Shown one piece after another: positions 1-10,708 of a stretch of DNA of 64,000 nucleotides. Position 1 is the first letter of the stretch. Each line of letters opens with the position of its first letter. The notes beneath the pieces are model-generated. The model made no database searches. It was not told where the DNA came from and was given only the letters and a program-made list of their open reading frames with translations. The stretch spans positions 1,364,001 to 1,428,000 of the forward strand of contig CP065018.1 in NCBI GenBank assembly GCA_016700415.1. Direction: 5' to 3'. Source of the DNA: Flavobacteriales bacterium (GTDB lineage Bacteria > Bacteroidota > Bacteroidia > Flavobacteriales_F > PHOS-HE28). The position numbers and the translations under genes are program-made.

Positions 1-140
1 CCCCTGTAGCGCGCACTGGAGCAACACTTAGAGGCACAGGCCACCTCCGAGCGTTGATCTTCGTCTATGCCAATAACAGCGTCCCCCAAACGCACATGGT
101 GTTATCTTGCTGATCAGTTTCCAACCCGGCGCCCGCACTT
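1..140. other. Left-edge non-coding stretch
   Basis: No supported gene. It precedes the start of the first secreted protein at 141 and should hold that gene's promoter, but no clear TAnnTTTG box is present; the nearest match is TTATCTTG about 30 bases before the start. The window begins inside this gap, so its left limit is unknown. Confidence 0.4.
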
Positions 141-3100
141 ATGAAGAAACTCTTTACCTGGCCCCTACCGGTTTTGTCGATCCTCGTGTTCGCACTTAGC
201 GGATCCACTGCCTTGGCCCAGGGCCAGCAGTACAGCATTTCAGGTGGCGACATTTCCACATGTTCCGGAGTACTAGAGGATACAGGAGGACCCACTGGTG
301 ACTATGGCAATAACGAAAATTTCACCGTCACCATTTGTCCGGATATTCCGGGTGACGCCATCTCCCTGAACTGGGTCTTCTTCGCCTTGAGCACCCAAGG
401 CCCCAATCCCTTGGACCGGATTCTCCTTTGGGACGGTGATAACACTTCCGCCACCCCACTCGGCCAGTACACCGGCAGCCAATTGCAAGGATTGATCACC
501 TCGACCACGAACATGAACGCGACGGGCTGCATCACCGTGCAGTTCATCTCGAACGGCGCAGGCACGGGCAACTTCGCGGCCGGCATCACGTGCTACACGC
601 CGTGCGAGCGCCCAACGGCAGTGGCCACGATGTCCGAACCTGGGCCAACTGCACTGGTCTGCGTGGGTGAGGATATCTCCTTTGACGGCAGTGGTTCCTA
701 TGCCGCCCCGACCTTCAACATCACGGACTACACTTGGATCTTTGATGACGGCAGCACAGGCAGTTCGCCGACCGCCACGCATTCTTATTCCGCTCCCGGA
801 GAATATATTGTTCAGTTGAACCTATTGGACGACAACGGTTGCGTGAACTCAAATGTGGTGGACCTGCAGGTCTTGGTAAGCACCACGCCGTCTTTCGTCG
901 GCACCATTGAAAGTTTGGAGACTTGCTTAGGGGCAGTTGTAGACTTCACCGCGGTCGTACAGCCCACTACGTGGACGGGCATTCCGGAGGCGCACTTCGG
1001 CAGTGGTGTCTATCTTCCGGACGATCTTGGCATCCCTTTCACGAGTGACCTGGTGTTCACCCAGTTCGATCCGGGCCAATCGGTGACCAGCACCAATGAT
1101 ATTCTTTCCGTTTGCGTCAATATGGAGCATTCCTACATGGGTGATCTGGTGCTCCAGGTCACCTGCCCAAACGGGCAGACCATGGTGATGCACCAGCAAG
1201 GGGGTGGGGGCACGTTCATCGGCGATGCCAATGATACTGACGAACCTCCAAATCCTCCGGTGCCCGGTGTTTGCTGGAACTACTGCTGGAGCCCAACGGC
1301 CACCTTGGGCACTTGGGCCGATTGCGCCAACTTCGGTCCCACGCCCAACGTGATGCCCTCCAGCCAAGGCACTGCGCTAGTACCCGGTACATACACCCCC
1401 GTGCAACCCTTCACCAACCTCATCGGCTGTCCGCTCAACGGGACGTGGACCTTCACAAGTACGGACCTCTACGCGATCGACAACGGCTTTATATGCGATT
1501 GGTCCATCAACTTCGATCCGGCTATAATCCCGGATGCCACGCAGTTCACACCGGTGCTCGGCATCACCATTGATTCCGCAGGTTGGACCGGCCCCTCATT
1601 CGTAGAGGACCCGAATGACCCGCTCATCGGCCAAGCCACGCTGGTCGTTCCGGGTTCGTACGATTACACCTTTACGGTCACGGACAACTTCGGTTGTTCG
1701 TACGACACCACCATCAACGTCATCATTGACCCGCAGATGGTGGTGGACGCGGGGCCGCCCATCGAACTGTGCAACGTTCCCGAGCCCATGGCCGGTGGCA
1801 TCACTGCCAACGCTGTTCCGAACATCACCTATGTCTGGGTCCCCGCCGCGGGCCTCACCGACCCTTCGGACCCCGTGACCGACGTCTTTGTCACGTCGCC
1901 CACTTGGTTCTTCCTTACGGCTTACCCTGCGGGATCTCCCGAATGTGCGGTAATGGACAGTGTGCTGGTAACCCCGCCACCTTCCCTGGATCCCGGTGAG
2001 GATGCCGCCATCACCATTTGTCCCTCCTCGCCGATCTTCGTCATGACCGACTCTCTTGGCGGAACCCCGCAGATCGGCGGTACATGGACGGACGTGGCCG
2101 GTACTGTGCAAGCCGACAACTTCACGCCTGCGACCGCCACCCCCGGCATATACTCCTACACCTACACGGTGATCAGCCCGGCCCTCTGTATCGCTACCGC
2201 CCAGTTGGACATCACGGTGATCCCTGACACGGACCCCACCTGTTGCGGGGTGCCTGACGCCGGGTTGCCGACCTATTCCTGCGACTTGACCATCAGTCTC
2301 GATGCTACGCCCGGGAATACCGGTGTTGGCGTGTGGAGCGGCCCCGCAGGCGCCTTGTTCGCCGATGCCTCGGACCCTCAGACCACCGTGACCATGCCAC
2401 CCGGCCAAGGTGGCACCCATCGCTTCTACTGGATCGAGGACGATGGCGCGTACTGCAACACCATTGACAGTGTTGACATGACATTCACGGATGCCATCGA
2501 CCTGACCTTCAGCACCACCGATGCCACATGCTATTCCTACTGTGACGGCAACGCACGGGTCAACGTGACCGGCGGCAACACCGTGGACGACTTCACCTAC
2601 GCCTGGTCCGCCGGCAACGTGGGTGCTTCCCCGGACAGCGTCAGTGGACTGTGCTTCGGCACCTACGACCTGCTGGTGACCGATGACAATGGCTGCACCG
2701 CCATTGACAGCCTCGTGATCCTTCAACCGGTGTTGCTGGAGATCGATTCACTGGTCAGCCGGCCGGTGACCTGCTCCGGTGATTGCGATGGCCAAGTGGA
2801 GGTCTACGATCCGGAAGCCGTGGCATACAGTTTCGATGACGGCAACACATGGAGCGGTTCATCCCTGCTGACGAACACCTGCGAAGGGCTGTATCACGCC
2901 GTGATCCGAAACGTTGCGGGTTGTGTAGGTGCGCGGCCCACTGTTGTTACAGGCCCGCCCCCGGTTACGGCCAATTTCATCTGGGGGCCGATCCCTGCGA
3001 CCGTGGAAGCGCCCACGATCTATTTTCATAACACCAGTACCGGTTCCGAGAGTTACCACTGGGACATTGCCGGGTTCGCCTACAGTACCCTTCCGGACAC

Positions 3101-3500
3101 CTCCTTCCTGTTCACGAACAAAGTGCCCGGCATTTATCCCGTGTGCCTCACCGCCTTCAACTACAATGAATGCCCCGACACGATCTGCTACGATGTGACG
3201 ATCGAGGACGTGTTGGAACCCTATATTCCCAATGCCTTCACCCCCAACGGGGACGGGAGCAATGATGGCTTCCTCATGAGTTCCAACGGACCTGCGATCA
3301 CGGATTTCGAGATGTTGATCTACGATCGTTGGGGGCAACTGGTATTCAGCACCGAAGATCCCTACGAAGCATGGCTGGGCAGTTACAAGAATGGCGGCAA
3401 GGTGCTGGCGTCCGGAGTTTACGTCTACCGGATCCGTTTCGAGGTCGCCCGCACAGAGGCCAAGCGTGAGCTGATGGGGCATGTGACCTTACTGAAGTAG
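141..3500 (+). CDS. Secreted multidomain protein with T9SS type B sorting domain
   Basis: A 1119-residue exported protein, probably surface-attached or released by the type IX secretion system. Residues 1-27 are a clear signal peptide ending ALAQ. A CUB-like domain follows (about 30-140), then a PKD domain (about 160-245, with the FDGSGS and HSYSAPGEY strands), a proprotein-convertase P-like beta domain (about 285-460), several Ig/PKD-like modules, and a SprB-type repeat (about 800-865, ending VTDDNGC). The last 95 residues are a gliding-motility-type C-terminal domain: IPNAFTPNGDGSND near residue 1027, then YDRWGQLVF and ASGVYVYRI. This marks a type B T9SS cargo. The domains suggest adhesion or polymer binding; no enzyme active site is visible. 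The start is the ATG directly before the signal peptide. A strong hairpin terminator follows. Confidence 0.9.
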   Translation: MKKLFTWPLPVLSILVFALSGSTALAQGQQYSISGGDISTCSGVLEDTGGPTGDYGNNENFTVTICPDIPGDAISLNWVFFALSTQGPNPLDRILLWDGDNTSATPLGQYTGSQLQGLITSTTNMNATGCITVQFISNGAGTGNFAAGITCYTPCERPTAVATMSEPGPTALVCVGEDISFDGSGSYAAPTFNITDYTWIFDDGSTGSSPTATHSYSAPGEYIVQLNLLDDNGCVNSNVVDLQVLVSTTPSFVGTIESLETCLGAVVDFTAVVQPTTWTGIPEAHFGSGVYLPDDLGIPFTSDLVFTQFDPGQSVTSTNDILSVCVNMEHSYMGDLVLQVTCPNGQTMVMHQQGGGGTFIGDANDTDEPPNPPVPGVCWNYCWSPTATLGTWADCANFGPTPNVMPSSQGTALVPGTYTPVQPFTNLIGCPLNGTWTFTSTDLYAIDNGFICDWSINFDPAIIPDATQFTPVLGITIDSAGWTGPSFVEDPNDPLIGQATLVVPGSYDYTFTVTDNFGCSYDTTINVIIDPQMVVDAGPPIELCNVPEPMAGGITANAVPNITYVWVPAAGLTDPSDPVTDVFVTSPTWFFLTAYPAGSPECAVMDSVLVTPPPSLDPGEDAAITICPSSPIFVMTDSLGGTPQIGGTWTDVAGTVQADNFTPATATPGIYSYTYTVISPALCIATAQLDITVIPDTDPTCCGVPDAGLPTYSCDLTISLDATPGNTGVGVWSGPAGALFADASDPQTTVTMPPGQGGTHRFYWIEDDGAYCNTIDSVDMTFTDAIDLTFSTTDATCYSYCDGNARVNVTGGNTVDDFTYAWSAGNVGASPDSVSGLCFGTYDLLVTDDNGCTAIDSLVILQPVLLEIDSLVSRPVTCSGDCDGQVEVYDPEAVAYSFDDGNTWSGSSLLTNTCEGLYHAVIRNVAGCVGARPTVVTGPPPVTANFIWGPIPATVEAPTIYFHNTSTGSESYHWDIAGFAYSTLPDTSFLFTNKVPGIYPVCLTAFNYNECPDTICYDVTIEDVLEPYIPNAFTPNGDGSNDGFLMSSNGPAITDFEMLIYDRWGQLVFSTEDPYEAWLGSYKNGGKVLASGVYVYRIRFEVARTEAKRELMGHVTLLK

Positions 3501-3524
3501 GCCATCGCAAGCCCGGAAACGAAT

Positions 3525-3556
3525 ACGGAGGCGGGAAGTTCACTTCCCGCCTCCGT
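3525..3556. terminator. Perfect 14-bp hairpin terminator between convergent genes
   Basis: Arms 3525-3538 and 3543-3556 are perfect inverted complements around a 4-base TTCA loop. The hairpin lies 25 bases after the stop of the type B cargo gene and 22 bases beyond the 3' end of the leftward small gene at 3579-3710, so it can serve both strands. The T-run after it is weak. Confidence 0.75.
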
Positions 3557-3578
3557 CATTTATGGCCTATGCGGCCCT

Positions 3579-3710
3579 CTATTTCTTTGCGGTGGCTGTT
3601 TTGCTTGCCGGCTTGGTCGTTTTGGTCTCGGAGGCCCCTTCCTTCAGCCGCGCGAGCTTGAGGGTTGCCTTGCGCTTTCGGATGGCTTGTGCCCGTGGTT
3701 TCTGTGCCAT
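3579..3710 (-). CDS. Small lysine/alanine/threonine-rich basic protein
   Basis: A predicted 43-residue protein starting MAQKPRAQAIRKRKATLKLA and ending in a Lys/Thr/Ala tail (KPASKTATAKK). About a third of the residues are basic. This resembles histone-H1-like or ribosome-associated small basic proteins, but no family can be named from sequence alone. An upstream ATG at 3761 would add 17 residues; the 3710 ATG is preferred because the added residues look like non-coding translation. It is convergent with the secreted protein and shares its hairpin terminator, and this placement supports it being a real gene. Nucleic-acid binding is inference from charge only. Confidence 0.5.
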   Translation of the reverse strand: MAQKPRAQAIRKRKATLKLARLKEGASETKTTKPASKTATAKK

Positions 3711-3905
3711 GGTTCTTGGTTTAGGCCGCGAAGGTAGGGCGAGGGGACCGGAGAGGCTCATTCAGATCCGGAAAACATGTCCTCGCTCAATTGAAATGCT
3801 TCGCGGGATCATCCCCTCCGGTCTCCTGAACTTCAATATGAAAGATGCTTTTCCCGTCGGATACGGATCTCGCAGAAAACCGCGTTGATCCGGAAACCTC
3901 CATGC
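3711..3905. other. Divergent intergenic region
   Basis: This gap separates the leftward small basic gene from the rightward membrane protein gene and should hold both promoters. No convincing TAnnTTTG box, repeat or hairpin stands out. Confidence 0.3.
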
Positions 3906-5402
3906 ATGCGGCATTCCACCACGTTGTTCCTCTTGTGCCTACTGCTGGCCGGGCTCTACGTATTCCTTTTTCACGGGACCGGCACAGGGATCAACCTGCT
4001 CCTCTTCGAACTGATCATCGCCACGGCACTTTGGGCCACACGCCCGGCACGATATCCACCATTGGCCCGGTTGGCGTTAGGCGGCGTGTTGATCACCGCT
4101 GCGATGGTGTTGGTCCACGGGTCCTTGTTGGCCGTGGTGCTGAATGTGATCTCCGCAGTCTTGGCCATCGGCGCACTTCTGGCCCCCGAGTTGAACGCCT
4201 TGCACCGGTCCGCAGTGCTGGCGGTCGCGCACCTTATCGCCGTGCCGTCGGCGTTCCTCCACACCATCCCTTTCCCGCTGCGCCCAGCACAAGGGCCGCG
4301 GATCACTCCGCGTAGTGTCCTGTCCGTTACATTGGTCCCCTTGGTGCTGCTGCTGTTCATCGCCATGTACCGCGCCTCTAACCCGCACTTCGACCAGTTC
4401 ATGGTCAAGGCCTATGCGGTCCTGGACCATATCGACTTCGCCCTTCTTGGCAGCTTCATCATCGGTCTGGTGATCAGCGGTTTCGTGCTGTTGACCACAC
4501 GGAACGAAGGACTCCTGCGCTGGGCGGCAAGTGGCAAGGACCAACTGCTGTCAACCGGGGAAGGTGCCGCCGACCCTAAAGTGCGCAGTGAACGGCTGAC
4601 CGCCACAATGCTCCTCGCCGGGCTGAACGTGCTGCTGCTGATCGCCAATGTGCTCGACATCAAATATGTCTGGACCGGCTTTGAGTTCGATGGGCAATAC
4701 CTGAAGCAGTTCGTGCACGAAGGCACCTACCTGCTTCTCTTGTCGATCGTATTCGGTGCGGGCATCGTGCTGTACTACTTCCGTGGCGACCTGAACTTCC
4801 ATCGGCCCAACCGCGTGGTGAAGCTGCTGAGCTACGCATGGCTGGGGCAGAACGTGGTGCTCGCGCTGTCAGTGGGCATGCGCAACTACTGGTACATCCA
4901 CTATTACGCCTTGGCCTACAAGCGCATCGGTGTCGCCTTCTTCTTGCTGGCCTTGTGCATCGGCTTAGTGCTGGTGATGATCAAGGTACACCGCGGCCGA
5001 ACGGCTCATTACCTGTTGCGCACGAATGGCGTGGCCGTGTACGGCGTGGCCTTGGTGATGGCGCTGTTCAACTGGGACGGCATCATCGCCCGTTACAACA
5101 TGGACCACCGCGAGCAGGCCTTCGTACACCTCGATTTTATGGCCGGCCTTTCCGACAAGGCATTGCCGTACTTGGTCCGTTCTCCGGAGGAATTGGAGAA
5201 GGTCGCAGCACACAACACGGAACTGATCGGAGGTGCCGAACGCTATTCGCGGAACTTGTACATGACACCGGAGGAATACCGGGCGCTCATCGACCAACGG
5301 GTGCGGGAATTCGTGGGCAGCTATCCTGATCACTCTTGGAAGGAGTGGAACTGGGCGGATGCGCGGGCCTACCTAGCGTTGAAGACTAACCCAAAGAACT
5401 GA
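3906..5402 (+). CDS. DUF4173/DUF4153-like polytopic membrane protein
   Basis: A 498-residue integral membrane protein of unknown function. Hydrophobic segments run from residue 5 to about 400, enough for roughly ten to twelve helices. A soluble C-terminal tail follows, with IIARYNMDHREQ, a stretch near LSDKALPYLV and the end WKEWNWADARAYLAL. This layout, many helices then a short tail with a conserved Asn and Leu-Ser-Asp-Ala-Leu-Pro patch, matches the DUF4173/DUF4153 families of Bacteroidota and Firmicutes as I know them. The ATG at 3906 is preferred over a TTG at 3885, which adds only seven polar residues. The gene stands alone, convergent with ettA. Confidence 0.7.
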   Translation: MRHSTTLFLLCLLLAGLYVFLFHGTGTGINLLLFELIIATALWATRPARYPPLARLALGGVLITAAMVLVHGSLLAVVLNVISAVLAIGALLAPELNALHRSAVLAVAHLIAVPSAFLHTIPFPLRPAQGPRITPRSVLSVTLVPLVLLLFIAMYRASNPHFDQFMVKAYAVLDHIDFALLGSFIIGLVISGFVLLTTRNEGLLRWAASGKDQLLSTGEGAADPKVRSERLTATMLLAGLNVLLLIANVLDIKYVWTGFEFDGQYLKQFVHEGTYLLLLSIVFGAGIVLYYFRGDLNFHRPNRVVKLLSYAWLGQNVVLALSVGMRNYWYIHYYALAYKRIGVAFFLLALCIGLVLVMIKVHRGRTAHYLLRTNGVAVYGVALVMALFNWDGIIARYNMDHREQAFVHLDFMAGLSDKALPYLVRSPEELEKVAAHNTELIGGAERYSRNLYMTPEEYRALIDQRVREFVGSYPDHSWKEWNWADARAYLALKTNPKN

Positions 5403-5445
5403 TTGCCGCAGATCAAGGTTTCAGACCTCGCGGCTGCCTCACCAC

Positions 5446-5471
5446 GCACCAACTTCCGGTGCTTGAAGCGC
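5446..5471 (-). pseudogene. Degenerate copy of the ettA 3' tail
   Basis: These 26 bases match 5653-5678 inside the end of ettA at 22 positions. Read on the minus strand, the copy would encode RFKHRKLV against RLKYRKLV at the EttA C-terminus. A stop codon precedes it directly in that frame, so it is a fragment and not a gene. It may be left from a tandem duplication or from slippage. Confidence 0.4.
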
Positions 5472-5524
5472 TACAGCATTACGCTTCAAAAAAATGAGTC
5501 CCAAGAACAGGTTTTAAGATTGAA

Positions 5525-5567
5525 TTCCATGAGTTTTTTAAAGTTGAACTTTAGAAAACTCATGGAA
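5525..5567. repeat. 19-bp inverted repeat, AT-rich hairpin
   Basis: Arms 5525-5543 and 5549-5567 are inverted complements with one mismatch around the 5-base loop TTGAA. The arms begin TTCCATGAGTTTT, and the pairing can extend outward past a one-base bulge. It sits between the convergent membrane protein gene and ettA, so it may act as a non-standard bidirectional terminator. It could also be a remnant of a mobile sequence. Confidence 0.6.
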
Positions 5568-5644
5568 TCAATGTTTCTGAAAGTTGCGTTTTAGGCGCAG
5601 TTCCATGCCGCGAACTCCACTGCGATACCGCGACATCACCTCCC

Positions 5645-7336
<1,692 letters not shown>

Positions 7337-7467
7337 GTTCGCTGAGTATTGGATGCGGAGCGGTTTTGCCCGCCACCGTCATTTTAGGGCCGCAAAGGTC
7401 CGGGATCTTTTCGTATGAACGACAGATCGGGAACTTCCTTCACAGGCGACCTTCGCAGAGGCCGCTC

Positions 7468-8988
7468 TTATGGACGGTCCGAATAGAGTTCCAACCGCTT
7501 CCAGTTCTTCACTATCCGCAGTTCCGGATGGGCTGTGTTTCCCTGATCGTCGTCGTTCATCACACCCAGCGGCGTCTGCCCGGCCCCGGGAGCTACCAGG
7601 ACATAGGTCGTTCCGACGCCGACAGGCTTGCCTTTAAATACCTGAGGGTCTCCACGGTCACACGCCAAGTGGAACTCCACCGGTGCATCCCAAGGGAGCG
7701 CCACATATACCCGGTCCCCGGGCTTGGTGTCCTTTTTGATCCATTCCGCAGCCTCGCCCGCCTCCGGGAACCGCTCCACGGGATCACCTTGTCCACGCAC
7801 CCCGAACCAGCCGAACACGGTGAGCATGAACAGACCAGCCACCAATGTGCGTTGCGGTTTGTTGAATCGGGGTGCCAACTTGTCCTGAACGAGCTTCATG
7901 AGGTAGAACGCACCGATGGCCGTGCCCAGATGAAGTACGAACAGACAGAACGACCAGACCGCCGGCGGGGCCACCATGTGTTGTATAATGACCAACGGCA
8001 CCGACCCGATGATCATCGCGAACAACAGCAGGCGGTATTTTACGCTGGCGTAGGCGGAATAGATGATACCCACCGCCCCTAAGAAAGCAAGGACCGTGGA
8101 CGCAGTACCGGTGAAATAGGCCCAGAGGTCGAAAGCCCGGTCCTGCTGGGTATTGACAAACGCCGCCCAGGTGTTGTCGTCGAGCGAAGGGTGATGGATA
8201 AGCTGGTCCAGGCTGTGTTTGATGATGACCGGGGAATAGAACAGGAGACTCAGCAGGATGAACAGAAGGAACGACCCGGCAAGCTTGGCGATACGGCGCC
8301 GCACGGTACTCTGATAATTGGTCACCAGCATGAAGAATGCCCAAATGAATACCATCAATGCGGGATAGATCATGACAGGTGCCGCCCACATGCCCAGCGC
8401 GCAAAAGAGGCCCAACATGACCACGCTCACGGAATTCTCGTGCTTTACGAAATGCCTCGCAGCCAGAAGCGAGCATACCATGAAGAACCAAGTGAGACCG
8501 TACCCTCTTGCCAAGGCTGAATATTCCACCAAGGGCCCGCTGACCGCCAACAAGCAAAGCGCGATCACCGCGATATGGCGATTGAACAATGCCCGGACGA
8601 ATGCATAGAACAGGGGCATTACAAGTATCCCAGCGATCAGGGCGGGAAGCCGTAGCGACCATAGATGGACCCCGAAGATCAGGGTGGAGATCCGCACAAA
8701 GGCGGAGTGCAGGATGTGATTGCCGGTGTACATATAATCACTGAACAGAAAGCCGAACGACCGGCTGGAATAGTTCACATAGGTGAGTGCCTCGTCATAG
8801 GTCACCGGGCCGTCCAGCCGGAGGATGCGGAGAATGACACCGATCGCCAGCACGAGGAACACGAAGCGTTTATGGTCCGTACTGGACCGGCGGAAGAGAT
8901 GGCCCCATGAAGAACGCAGGTCCGTGCGGAAGCCCTTCCACCCTGGCTGGTGTTCCCTTCTGCGGTGCCGCTTTGATCCTTCAGGCAT
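7468..8988 (-). CDS. GT39-like (PMT/ArnT-type) membrane glycosyltransferase
   Basis: A 506-residue polytopic membrane protein. Its first lumenal loop has LDGPVTYDEALTYVNYSSRS, carrying the Asp-Glu pair typical of dolichyl-mannosyl/ArnT-like GT39 enzymes, then TGNHILH. About ten hydrophobic helices follow and then a soluble tail of about 100 residues. The family moves a sugar from a lipid-phosphate donor on the outer face of the inner membrane; the acceptor here is unknown. The open frame continues upstream to 9786 but would then run antisense to murQ. The ATG at 8988 (MPEGSKRHR) is therefore taken as the start, just before the basic leader and first helix. It is divergent from murQ. Confidence 0.7.
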   Translation of the reverse strand: MPEGSKRHRRREHQPGWKGFRTDLRSSWGHLFRRSSTDHKRFVFLVLAIGVILRILRLDGPVTYDEALTYVNYSSRSFGFLFSDYMYTGNHILHSAFVRISTLIFGVHLWSLRLPALIAGILVMPLFYAFVRALFNRHIAVIALCLLAVSGPLVEYSALARGYGLTWFFMVCSLLAARHFVKHENSVSVVMLGLFCALGMWAAPVMIYPALMVFIWAFFMLVTNYQSTVRRRIAKLAGSFLLFILLSLLFYSPVIIKHSLDQLIHHPSLDDNTWAAFVNTQQDRAFDLWAYFTGTASTVLAFLGAVGIIYSAYASVKYRLLLFAMIIGSVPLVIIQHMVAPPAVWSFCLFVLHLGTAIGAFYLMKLVQDKLAPRFNKPQRTLVAGLFMLTVFGWFGVRGQGDPVERFPEAGEAAEWIKKDTKPGDRVYVALPWDAPVEFHLACDRGDPQVFKGKPVGVGTTYVLVAPGAGQTPLGVMNDDDQGNTAHPELRIVKNWKRLELYSDRP

Positions 8989-9114
8989 GGCCGTTTCGGA
9001 CGGTTGCGGACCGATGGCTTTCGATGAGCATGGTGGCGTCCAACGCCAAAAATAGAGGAAGGCCCCGAAAGGCTGGGCATCGCTTCGCAACTTCGCGGCG
9101 TATAATCTGTCCGC

Positions 9115-9918
9115 ATGGCACGCATCACGGAATCTCCTTCCCGCTACGAACACTTGGAACAGATGTCCACCACGGACCTGCTGCGGAGCATCAATGCGGA
9201 GGACCGCACCGTGGCGGTTGCCGTGGCGAAGTGCATCCCAACGATGGAGCCATTGATCGACGCGATAGCGGAACACATGGTGCTCGGTGGACGGCTCTTC
9301 TACATCGGTGCGGGCACCAGTGGCAGGCTCGGCATCGTGGACGCCAGCGAATGCCCGCCCACCTTCGGCGTACCGCACGGCATGGTGGTGGGCCTCATCG
9401 CTGGCGGGGACAGTGCCATCCGCAAGGCCGTGGAATTCGCGGAGGACGACACGGAACAGGGTTGGAAAGACCTGCAGGAACATGAGGTCGGCACGGAGGA
9501 CACGGTGATCGGCATCGCGGCCAGCGGCGGCACGCCCTACGTTGTAGGCGCATTGAAGAGCGCGCGGGCCGCGGGCGTCCTCACGGGCTGCATCACCTGC
9601 AATCCGGACAGCCCGGTCACACAAGTATGCGACCATCCCCTCGTCGCGGTGGTCGGCCCGGAATTCGTCACCGGCAGCACCCGCATGAAAAGCGGCACGG
9701 CGCAAAAGCTTATTCTCAACATGATCAGCACCACCGTGATGATCAAGTTGGGGCGCGTGAAGGGGAACCGAATGGTGGACATGCAACTGAGCAACAACAA
9801 GCTCGTGGACCGCGGCACCCGCATGGTGATGGACGACTTAGGCGTGGATTATGATACTGCGAACGCCCTGTTGAAAACACACGGCAGTGTGAGAAAAGCC
9901 GTGGAAAATGGAAGATAG
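9115..9918 (+). CDS. murQ: N-acetylmuramic acid 6-phosphate etherase MurQ
   Basis: A 267-residue cytoplasmic SIS-domain enzyme that cleaves the D-lactyl ether of MurNAc-6-phosphate, giving GlcNAc-6-phosphate and D-lactate in peptidoglycan recycling. Diagnostic blocks are ESPSRYEHLEQMST at the N-terminus, FYIGAGTSGRLGIVDASECPPTFG (about 62-85), AASGGTPYVVGAL, and GSTRMKSGTAQKLILN. It is somewhat shorter than the E. coli enzyme (about 300 residues) because the C-terminal extension is reduced. It stands alone: no anmK or nagZ neighbour is in the window. A structured sequence starts two bases after its stop. Confidence 0.93.
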   Translation: MARITESPSRYEHLEQMSTTDLLRSINAEDRTVAVAVAKCIPTMEPLIDAIAEHMVLGGRLFYIGAGTSGRLGIVDASECPPTFGVPHGMVVGLIAGGDSAIRKAVEFAEDDTEQGWKDLQEHEVGTEDTVIGIAASGGTPYVVGALKSARAAGVLTGCITCNPDSPVTQVCDHPLVAVVGPEFVTGSTRMKSGTAQKLILNMISTTVMIKLGRVKGNRMVDMQLSNNKLVDRGTRMVMDDLGVDYDTANALLKTHGSVRKAVENGR

Positions 9919-9919
9919 T

Positions 9920-9990
9920 GAGACTGGATCTTTCCACAGAAGTGGAGAATCGCAGCGGAATGCGACGAGGATCGATATGATCCAGTTCTC
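9920..9990 (+). ncRNA. Predicted three-way-junction RNA structure at the murQ 3' end
   Basis: An outer helix pairs 9920-9930 with 9979-9990 (11 bp, one bulged T). It encloses hairpin 1 (9931-9937 with 9942-9948, loop AGAA) and hairpin 2 (9950-9954 with 9961-9965, loop GCGGAA). It begins right after the murQ stop. It may be a 3'-UTR structure or a processed small RNA; no known family is recognised. The pairing was worked out by eye. Confidence 0.35.
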
Positions 9991-10115
9991 TTATCCGGCC
10001 CGGGGCATAACCAGGCCTGGACCATACTGATCACGATCACCTATCAGGCCCCATCGTTCATTCTTCCTGCCGCACTCCATTGCCGGAACACGCTGGGCCA
10101 AGACCTTTGTAACGC

Positions 10116-10688
10116 ATGCACGCGATCGAACCATTTTTCAATTGGCGCCACTTGTACACTGCGGAGGAGGACCCTCGTTCCCCCTTTCACGGCACGGAGC
10201 ACAGCGAATTCGAGTTCAGCCATGCGATCTACGACCACGCCATCCATCCGCAATGGGACCCGTTCGGAAGCAGCACGCTGTATTTGAAGGTCCTCTTTGC
10301 GGACTACGATGAGGGCTTTGTCATCATCGAATTCATCGGCGAGTGGAACGACCTGTTGCACAACGACATCATGTACCTGAAAAGAGACGTGATCGAACCG
10401 ATGTTGGCCGAGGGCATCAGCAAGTTCATCCTGATCGGGGATAGCGTACTGAATTTCCACCTCGGCGAGGAGGACTACTATGCCGAATGGTTCGAGGAGG
10501 CCACTGACGCGGACGGCTGGATCGTCTTGGTGAACTTTTTGCCGCACGTGCGGGAGGACCTACAGGCCGCGGACCTGGACCAGTACCTCATATTCGGGGG
10601 CAAGCTGGATGAAATGCCGTGGCGCACCATGGAGCCGGATGAACTGATGGCACAAGTGGAGGCACAGGTGACCAAGCGGCTGGGTTGA
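10116..10688 (+). CDS. Conserved hypothetical protein
   Basis: A 190-residue soluble, acidic protein without signal peptide or membrane segments. It begins MHAIEPFFNWRHLYTAEED and contains FEFSHAIYDHAIHPQWD, a hydrophobic core EGFVIIEFIGEWNDLL, and a long C-terminal acidic helix. I do not recognise the family. The compact alpha/beta pattern, intact frame and codon use match the neighbours and support a real gene. It is convergent with the glycosyltransferase at 10709, with a 20-base gap. Confidence 0.7.
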   Translation: MHAIEPFFNWRHLYTAEEDPRSPFHGTEHSEFEFSHAIYDHAIHPQWDPFGSSTLYLKVLFADYDEGFVIIEFIGEWNDLLHNDIMYLKRDVIEPMLAEGISKFILIGDSVLNFHLGEEDYYAEWFEEATDADGWIVLVNFLPHVREDLQAADLDQYLIFGGKLDEMPWRTMEPDELMAQVEAQVTKRLG

Positions 10689-10708
10689 GCGCCAGGCCTG
10701 CGGGATCG

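Larger units (their letters stand above)
5403..5644. other. AT-rich gap between convergent genes
   Basis: The gap is richer in A and T than the rest of the window. It holds a long inverted repeat (5525-5567) and a short degenerate copy of the ettA 3' end (5446-5471), annotated separately. A 63-codon open frame on the plus strand crosses it but looks accidental. Confidence 0.5.

Noticed and set aside
5403..5594. 63-codon frame after the DUF4173-like gene
   Set aside because: It crosses the inverted repeat and the ettA tail copy, has no recognisable features, and lies in AT-rich non-coding sequence.
8989..9786. Upstream extension of the leftward GT39-like gene (frame open to 9786, 772 codons in total)
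   Set aside because: It would run antisense through murQ, a certain gene, and the extra residues have no membrane or family features. The ATG at 8988 gives a normal start.
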